This document shows, in pieces, positions 59,028 to 64,000 of a DNA stretch of 64,000 nt. A program made the translations under genes and the position numbers. The stretch spans positions 1 through 64,000 of the forward strand of contig NZ_JFZB01000010.1 in NCBI RefSeq assembly GCF_000740785.1, written 5' to 3'. The notes under the pieces are model-generated. The model made no database searches and was not told the DNA's origin. It saw only the letters and a list, made by a program, of their open reading frames with translations. The DNA comes from Paenirhodobacter enshiensis (lineage in GTDB: Bacteria; Pseudomonadota; Alphaproteobacteria; Rhodobacterales; Rhodobacteraceae). Positions within the stretch are counted from its first letter, which is position 1. Each line of letters starts with the position of its first letter.

Positions 59028-60578
59028 TCAGTTGCGCCAGAACTCGGGGTTCAGCAATGCGATGATCGCCAGCGTCTCGATCCGGCCGAGCACCATGGTG
59101 GCGGCAAGTATCGTCTTCGCGGCCACCGACAGTTCCTGCCAGGCAAGCGGATGATCGGCCGCGACGGCCGCCAGCGGGCCGGTGTTCGACAGCGCGGCGA
59201 TGCTCATGATGACGGCGGGTTCGAAGCCGAGGCCGGTCAGCGTCAGCGCAAGGATCACCACCGCCAGCGTCAGCGAGAACAGGATGAAGAACACCCAGGC
59301 GACATAGGCGCCCTCGCGGCGCAGCCAGCGCGCCGTCGGTCCGCCGCCGCCCACCGATGCCGGATGCACCAGCTTGTCGAGTTCGCGCTGGCTGTGGCGC
59401 ACCAGGGCATAGATGCGCAGCAGGTGAACACCGCCCGCCGTCGTCGCGATACCGCCCCCGGTGATCGCGAGCCCGGTCAGCACCAGCCCGGGCGTGCCGA
59501 GGCCGGACCAGGCGCGCGCATCGTCCCAGCTGGTCGATTCGAACCCGGAGGTGGTCAGGAACGACAGCGCGGTGAACAACGCCCCCCAGACCGAGCGCAC
59601 CACGGCCCCGATCTCGGCCGGCGCCTGAATGTCGAAAGCGGCGATCCAGTGGCGCGCGAACAGCAGCGCCGCCACCCCCAGAACCAGCGCCAGTGCCAGA
59701 CGCAGCTCCGGGTCGTCGCGCAGCCGCTCGGTCGGGCGCAGCTCGCCCCCGCCGGGCCAGAGCCGGCGCGACAGTGCCGGGATGAGGAACAGGAAGATCA
59801 GCATCTCGCCCGCGATCCCCGACTGTGCACCTTGCAGCCCGCCCACCGGCGAGATGCCCGAGGTCGAGAGCGTCGACATCGCATGGCAGGCCGCGATCAG
59901 CGGCGCATCGCCCGCCACCATCAGCAAGATCCACAGCACCCCCGTCATGCCGGCATAGGCCGGCAGCAAAACCCGGGTGTAGTGACGCAACCGTTCGGCG
60001 GTGGTGGCGCTGTCCTCGCTCGGCGCATAAGAGGGGGCCTCGCCCATGCCGCTGCGCCGCCCCATCCGGGCGAAGGCGCCGGCCTCGCGCGCGCCGAAGA
60101 TCTCGAATCCGCCGAGGCGCAGCGGCGCAAGCACCGCAATCGCCATCACCAGCATGAAGAAGCCGCCCATCCATCCGACCATCGTGCGCCACAGATGCAG
60201 GCTCGGGCTCAGCCGGTCCGGAGTGTAAAGCGTCGCCCCCGTGGTGGTCATGTCCGCGACCATCTCCCACCAGGCATTGAACAGCCCGGTATCGCGCACC
60301 GCCTGATTGAGCGGCACCGCACACACCAGCGGCACCAGCGTCAGGATCGCGATGATCGACAGCAGCTGTCCGCGCGCGGCCGGCCCCTCCGCGCCTCCCG
60401 CCATCGCCAGCCCCAGCAACGCCGAGAGGAACAGAAACAACAGCGACGAATACAGGAACGCCCGCCCCACCGCATAGTCCGACACCGACCAAGCGTGCGC
60501 CGCCGGCACCAGCATGGCAAGCGCCGCGATGGCAATCATCACGACGAACAGAGGAACCTGTTTCAGCGCGTTCGTCAT
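59028..60578 (-). CDS. trkH: potassium uptake channel TrkH
   Basis: This 516-residue membrane protein has four pore-loop repeats; TTTGATLY, STLSTSGISP, LTTSGFEST and ALSNTGPLA are the filter segments. It moves K+ under control of TrkA. The ATG at 60578 lies seven bases after the trkA stop. A longer frame (60635) overlaps trkA. Confidence 0.94.
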   Translation of the reverse strand: MTNALKQVPLFVVMIAIAALAMLVPAAHAWSVSDYAVGRAFLYSSLLFLFLSALLGLAMAGGAEGPAARGQLLSIIAILTLVPLVCAVPLNQAVRDTGLFNAWWEMVADMTTTGATLYTPDRLSPSLHLWRTMVGWMGGFFMLVMAIAVLAPLRLGGFEIFGAREAGAFARMGRRSGMGEAPSYAPSEDSATTAERLRHYTRVLLPAYAGMTGVLWILLMVAGDAPLIAACHAMSTLSTSGISPVGGLQGAQSGIAGEMLIFLFLIPALSRRLWPGGGELRPTERLRDDPELRLALALVLGVAALLFARHWIAAFDIQAPAEIGAVVRSVWGALFTALSFLTTSGFESTSWDDARAWSGLGTPGLVLTGLAITGGGIATTAGGVHLLRIYALVRHSQRELDKLVHPASVGGGGPTARWLRREGAYVAWVFFILFSLTLAVVILALTLTGLGFEPAVIMSIAALSNTGPLAAVAADHPLAWQELSVAAKTILAATMVLGRIETLAIIALLNPEFWRN

Positions 60579-60585
60579 CGCCGCC

Positions 60586-61962
60586 TCAGAAGAAATCGAC
60601 CGAAACCTGCAGCAGGCGCTCGACCTCCGAAACATCGGCGGCCAGCACGAACAGCAAGATCACGTCGCCCTCGTCGATCCGCGTGTCCCCCATCGGCCGG
60701 AAGATCCTGTCGCCCTTGCGCACCGCGCCCAGAAGCGCCCCCTCGGGGAAGTCGATGTCGCGCACGGTCTTGCCGGCGATCGGCGAGGTGCCCAGAACCT
60801 GCGCCTCGATCACCTCGGCCTCGGCATCGCCGATCGAGTAGATCGCCCGCACCCGGCCATGACGGATATGGCGCAGGATCGAGGACACGGTGGTCGCGCG
60901 CGGGTTGATGTAGGCGTCGATGTCGAAGGTCGCCATCAGCGGCACCAGCGTCGGATCGTTGACAAGGGCGATGGCCATCTTGCAGCCGGCCTGCTTGGCG
61001 CGGACCGAGACGAGGATGTTCGTCTTGTCGTCGTCGGTGACGGCCAGAACGGCATCGGCGCGCTCGATGTTCGCCTCTTCCAGAAGCTCCGCGCTCATCC
61101 CGTCGCCGTTGAGCACGATGGTGCGTTCGAGCCCGTCGGCCGCACGTTCGGCGGTCGCGCGGTCGCGTTCGATGATCTTGGCGCGGATGCGGTCGCTGCG
61201 CGCCTCGAGCGCACGGGCGACGCCCAGCCCGACATTGCCGCCGCCGATGATGACGATGCGTTCCTGCTTCTTGGTGACCTTGCCGAAGAGTTCGAGGGTG
61301 CGGTTCACGTCTTCGGTGAAGGCGAAGACATAGATCTGATCGCCGGCGAACAGCTGATCGTTCGGATCGGGGGCGAACAGCCGCCCCTCGCGGCGCACCC
61401 CCACCACGATGGCGCGCAGCGTCGAGAACAGGTCGGTCAGCTGACGCAGCGGCGTGTTCAGCATCGGGCAGTCTTCTTCGAGCGCGATGCCCAGAAGCTG
61501 CACCTCGCCGCCGAGGAAACTTTCGGTGTCAAACGTCGCGGGCGCCGAGAGGCGTTGCAACGCCGCCTCGGCCACCTCGCGCTCGGGGCTGATCGCGACG
61601 TCGATGGGCAGCCGGTCACGGCCGTAAAGGCTCGCATAGCGCGGATCGAGATAGACCTGAGAGCGCACCCGCGCGATCTTGCGGGTGACGCCGAACACCG
61701 ATTGCGCGACCTGGCAGGTGACCATGTTCACCTCGTCGGAATAGGTCGCGGCGATGATCAGATCGGCATCGGCCGCGCCCGCGCGCTCAAGCACGTCCGG
61801 ATGCGAGGCGAAGCCCGCAATCCCCTGAACATCCAGCGTATCGGCCGCACGACGCACCAGATCGGCGTTCGAATCGACGATGGTTACGTCGTTGCGTTCG
61901 CCCGCCAGATGGCGCGCGATCTGCCAGCCGACCTGGCCCGCTCCGCAAATGATGACCTTCAT
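60586..61962 (-). CDS. trkA: Trk system potassium regulator TrkA
   Basis: This 458-residue cytosolic protein has two RCK modules, each with a dinucleotide-binding motif: GAGQVG near residue 7 and GGGNVG near residue 241, each followed by a RCK-C domain. It gates TrkH in response to NAD(H) or ATP. A gap of 66 bp separates it from ntrX. Confidence 0.95.
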   Translation of the reverse strand: MKVIICGAGQVGWQIARHLAGERNDVTIVDSNADLVRRAADTLDVQGIAGFASHPDVLERAGAADADLIIAATYSDEVNMVTCQVAQSVFGVTRKIARVRSQVYLDPRYASLYGRDRLPIDVAISPEREVAEAALQRLSAPATFDTESFLGGEVQLLGIALEEDCPMLNTPLRQLTDLFSTLRAIVVGVRREGRLFAPDPNDQLFAGDQIYVFAFTEDVNRTLELFGKVTKKQERIVIIGGGNVGLGVARALEARSDRIRAKIIERDRATAERAADGLERTIVLNGDGMSAELLEEANIERADAVLAVTDDDKTNILVSVRAKQAGCKMAIALVNDPTLVPLMATFDIDAYINPRATTVSSILRHIRHGRVRAIYSIGDAEAEVIEAQVLGTSPIAGKTVRDIDFPEGALLGAVRKGDRIFRPMGDTRIDEGDVILLFVLAADVSEVERLLQVSVDFF

Positions 61963-62028
61963 CGTGCGACCTCCGTCTCAGGCGCTTGGTTCTAGGGGCA
62001 GGAGCATGGGCGGTCAATCGCCGGGCGG

Positions 62029-63444
62029 TCAGCTGTCGTCCTCGTCGTCCGCCTCGTCATCGAGATGGGCGATGCGCCCGCCGGGCTTCACCGAGGTGAC
62101 CACGCCGAGCGACTTCAGCTTGCGATGCAGCGCCGAGCGTTCCATCCCCACGAAAGTCGCCGTGCGCGAGATATTGCCGCCGAAGCGGTTGATCTGGGTG
62201 AGCAGATATTCGCGCTCGAACAGCTCGCGCGCTTCGCGCAGCGGCAACGTGGCCAGCGCGCCGCCGAGCACGATCCGCCCCTCCTCGGCCGGGCCGGCCG
62301 AGGTCTGGAATTCGCGTGCCTCGATCGGTCCGGTTCCCTCGCCGAGGATCAGCGCGCGCTCGATCACGTTGCGCAGCTGGCGGATGTTGCCCGGCCATTC
62401 CATTGTCTGCAGCGCCGCCGCCGCCTCTTCGGACAGCACGCGCAGCGGCAACCCCTGCGAGCGGTTGAACCCCTCGATGAAATGACGCGCGAGCAACGGC
62501 ACGTCCTCGCGTCGTTCGGCAAGCGGCGGCACCGCGAGCGGCACCACGTTCAGCCGGTCGAACAGCTCCTGGCGGAACCGGCCGGCGGCGATTTCCGCCG
62601 AAAGGATGCGCGTGGTCGAGGAAATCACCCGCAGATCGACCTTGATGCGCGTGCTGCCCCCGACGCGCGTGAAGGCCTGATCGGTGAGAACGCGCAAGAT
62701 CTTGGCCTGGGTTCCGGGCGGCATGTCGGAGACTTCATCAAAGTAAATGATGCCTCCATCCGCCTGTTCCAGAAGGCCTTTCTCGATTCCACGTTCGGGC
62801 GTTTCGCGGCCGAACAGAACCTCTTCCATGCGCTCGGCGGCGATGGTGGCGGAATTCACCGTCACGAAGGGCGCCGCGGCCCGGGCCGAATTGACGTGAA
62901 TGTAGCGCGCCGCCGTCTCTTTGCCCGAGCCCGGCTCGCCCGTCAGCATCACCCGCCCGTTCGAGCGCGTCACCTTGTCGAGCTGATCCTTCATCCGCCG
63001 GAATGCCGCCGACTGACCGATCATCTCGCCCGCCGCACCGTCGCGCCGTTTCAGGCTCTGGTTCTCGCGCCGCAGGCTCGAGGCCTCCATCGCGCGCCCG
63101 ATCACCACCATCAGCTGATCGATGTTGAAGGGCTTCTCGATGAAGTCATAGGCGCCCTGCTTGATCGCAGCGACGGCGATCTCGATGTTGCCATGGCCCG
63201 AGATGATGATGATCGGGACGTCCGGATGCTCGCGCTTGACCGTTTTCAGGATGTCGATTCCGTCCATCCGGCTGTCCTTCAGCCAGATATCGAGAACCAT
63301 CAGGGCCGGGACCGCGGCCTCGATCTGGGCCATGCAGTCGTCGGAATTTGCGGCGAGGCGGGTCTTGTAGCCCTCGTCGTTCAGGATTTCCGAGATCAGC
63401 TCGCGGATGTCCTTTTCGTCGTCGACGATCAGAATGTCACTCAT
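62029..63444 (-). CDS. ntrX: nitrogen regulation response regulator NtrX
   Basis: This 471-residue regulator has a receiver domain (1-120, acceptor D52), an AAA+ domain with Walker A GEPGSGKE and Walker B YFDEV, and a Fis-type HTH. The sigma-54 contact loop reads LFGRETPERGIEKG where GAFTGA is expected, so it probably acts without sigma-54. The tail is very acidic (DDEADDEDDS). It overlaps ntrY by eight bases. Confidence 0.94.
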   Translation of the reverse strand: MSDILIVDDEKDIRELISEILNDEGYKTRLAANSDDCMAQIEAAVPALMVLDIWLKDSRMDGIDILKTVKREHPDVPIIIISGHGNIEIAVAAIKQGAYDFIEKPFNIDQLMVVIGRAMEASSLRRENQSLKRRDGAAGEMIGQSAAFRRMKDQLDKVTRSNGRVMLTGEPGSGKETAARYIHVNSARAAAPFVTVNSATIAAERMEEVLFGRETPERGIEKGLLEQADGGIIYFDEVSDMPPGTQAKILRVLTDQAFTRVGGSTRIKVDLRVISSTTRILSAEIAAGRFRQELFDRLNVVPLAVPPLAERREDVPLLARHFIEGFNRSQGLPLRVLSEEAAAALQTMEWPGNIRQLRNVIERALILGEGTGPIEAREFQTSAGPAEEGRIVLGGALATLPLREARELFEREYLLTQINRFGGNISRTATFVGMERSALHRKLKSLGVVTSVKPGGRIAHLDDEADDEDDS

Positions 63445-64000
63445 GACTTGCTCTATCCTTGATGGCCCGCTGGCCCGTGCGGGCCCGCGGTAGTCTGATG
63501 ACCGCCTCGGCGCCGCGGCGGGCCCCGGGGGCGAAGGCGGGCGCGTCGTCGAGCGTCAGCGTCCCGCCATGTTCTTCGATGATCTTCTTGACGATGGGCA
63601 GCCCGAGGCCGGTGCCCTTGGCGCGTGTCGTCACATAGGGCTCGAACAGGCGCGAGCGGTCCTCCGGCAGGCCGATGCCATTGTCGGCGATACGGATGGT
63701 GACCGCATCCTCCTCGATGGCGAGGCTGACGCGAACTTCCGGATCCCATCCGTCCGGTGCGCCCTTTTCCTGAAGACCTTCAATGGCTTCCCCGGCGTTT
63801 TTCACAAGGTTCGTGATCGCCTGCGAAATCATCGTCGCATCGAATTCCATCACCAGCGCGCCTTCTGGCAGATCGGAACTCAGCTTCGCGCCATGCAGCG
63901 CGCCGTCCTGCAGCAGCACCGCGTCGCGCACCAGTCGCACGATGTCATGCTCGCGCCGGTCGGGTTCGGGCATCCGCGCGAAACGCGAGAACTCGTCGAC
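63437..64000 (-). CDS. ntrY: nitrogen regulation sensor kinase NtrY (3' part)
   Basis: Only the C-terminal ~187 residues are in the window; the gene runs past the right edge. The segment has the DHp end (FSRFARMPEP) and the ATPase domain with N-box NLVKNAGEAI, G1 IADNGIGLP and G2 GTGLGLPIVKKII. It is the cognate kinase of NtrX. Confidence 0.93.
   Translation of the reverse strand, partial: VDEFSRFARMPEPDRREHDIVRLVRDAVLLQDGALHGAKLSSDLPEGALVMEFDATMISQAITNLVKNAGEAIEGLQEKGAPDGWDPEVRVSLAIEEDAVTIRIADNGIGLPEDRSRLFEPYVTTRAKGTGLGLPIVKKIIEEHGGTLTLDDAPAFAPGARRGAEAVIRLPRARTGQRAIKDRASHE

Overview
The window is typical of the Rhodobacteraceae/Paracoccaceae (Alphaproteobacteria): high GC, dense operons with 1-8 bp gene overlaps, frequent GTG/TTG starts, a complete 14-gene complex I operon with extra exported genes inside it, and the alphaproteobacterial ntrY-ntrX-trkA-trkH-hfq-hflX run. 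I see no RuBisCO, photosynthesis or ribosomal RNA genes, so the genus stays open. The window opens in a poly-G tract, probably a contig edge, and ends inside ntrY.

Layout: (1) 1-1176: ompW on the minus strand with its own terminator and an FNR/FnrL-type box, and a long leader in front of nuo. (2) 1177-16582: nuoABCDEF-lipoprotein-nuoG-exported protein-nuoHIJKLMN, followed without a gap by birA, coaX and the RNase J gene (to 19792). (3) 20056-30389, minus strand: a compact chemosensory operon (STAS, CheY, CheA, CheW, CheR, CheY, unknown protein), preceded by glk, a CNNM/CorC transporter gene, xerD, an unknown exported protein and a 49-residue membrane protein. (4) 30599-32357, plus: aroK-aroB. 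(5) 32441-36503: an entericidin-like lipoprotein gene overlapping a YejA-like binding protein gene, a predicted ~80-nt small RNA, and psuK-psuG. (6) 36939-38708: rpsB-tsf with a structured leader. (7) 39125-42894, minus: a solo LuxR-type regulator with a lux-box-like site, a DUF442 phosphatase-like protein, and fbp-rpe-gph. (8) 43093-48491, minus: lpiA (MprF)-acvB for lysyl-phosphatidylglycerol metabolism, then a lipoate ligase with permuted domains. (9) 48703-50048, plus: hpxO and tRNA-Thr(UGU), followed by ~580 bp of inverted repeats and a probable integrase scar. (10) 50629-57184: an AcoR-like regulator that lacks sigma-54 motifs, a zinc alcohol dehydrogenase, a 3-hydroxyisobutyrate-dehydrogenase-type enzyme, and a penicillin-acylase-family protein without its nucleophilic serine. 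(11) 57312-64000, minus: ntrY-ntrX-trkA-trkH-hfq-hflX.

Functionally the window is mostly housekeeping: respiration, cofactor, aromatic, sugar and nucleoside metabolism, translation, RNA control, potassium uptake and nitrogen sensing. The parts that look least explained are the chemosensory operon (no CheB or receptor, plus a STAS protein and an unknown protein), the two exported proteins inside the nuo operon, the predicted sRNA, the LuxR solo with its candidate operator, the tRNA-Thr scar, and two enzymes or regulators that keep their fold but have lost catalytic motifs.
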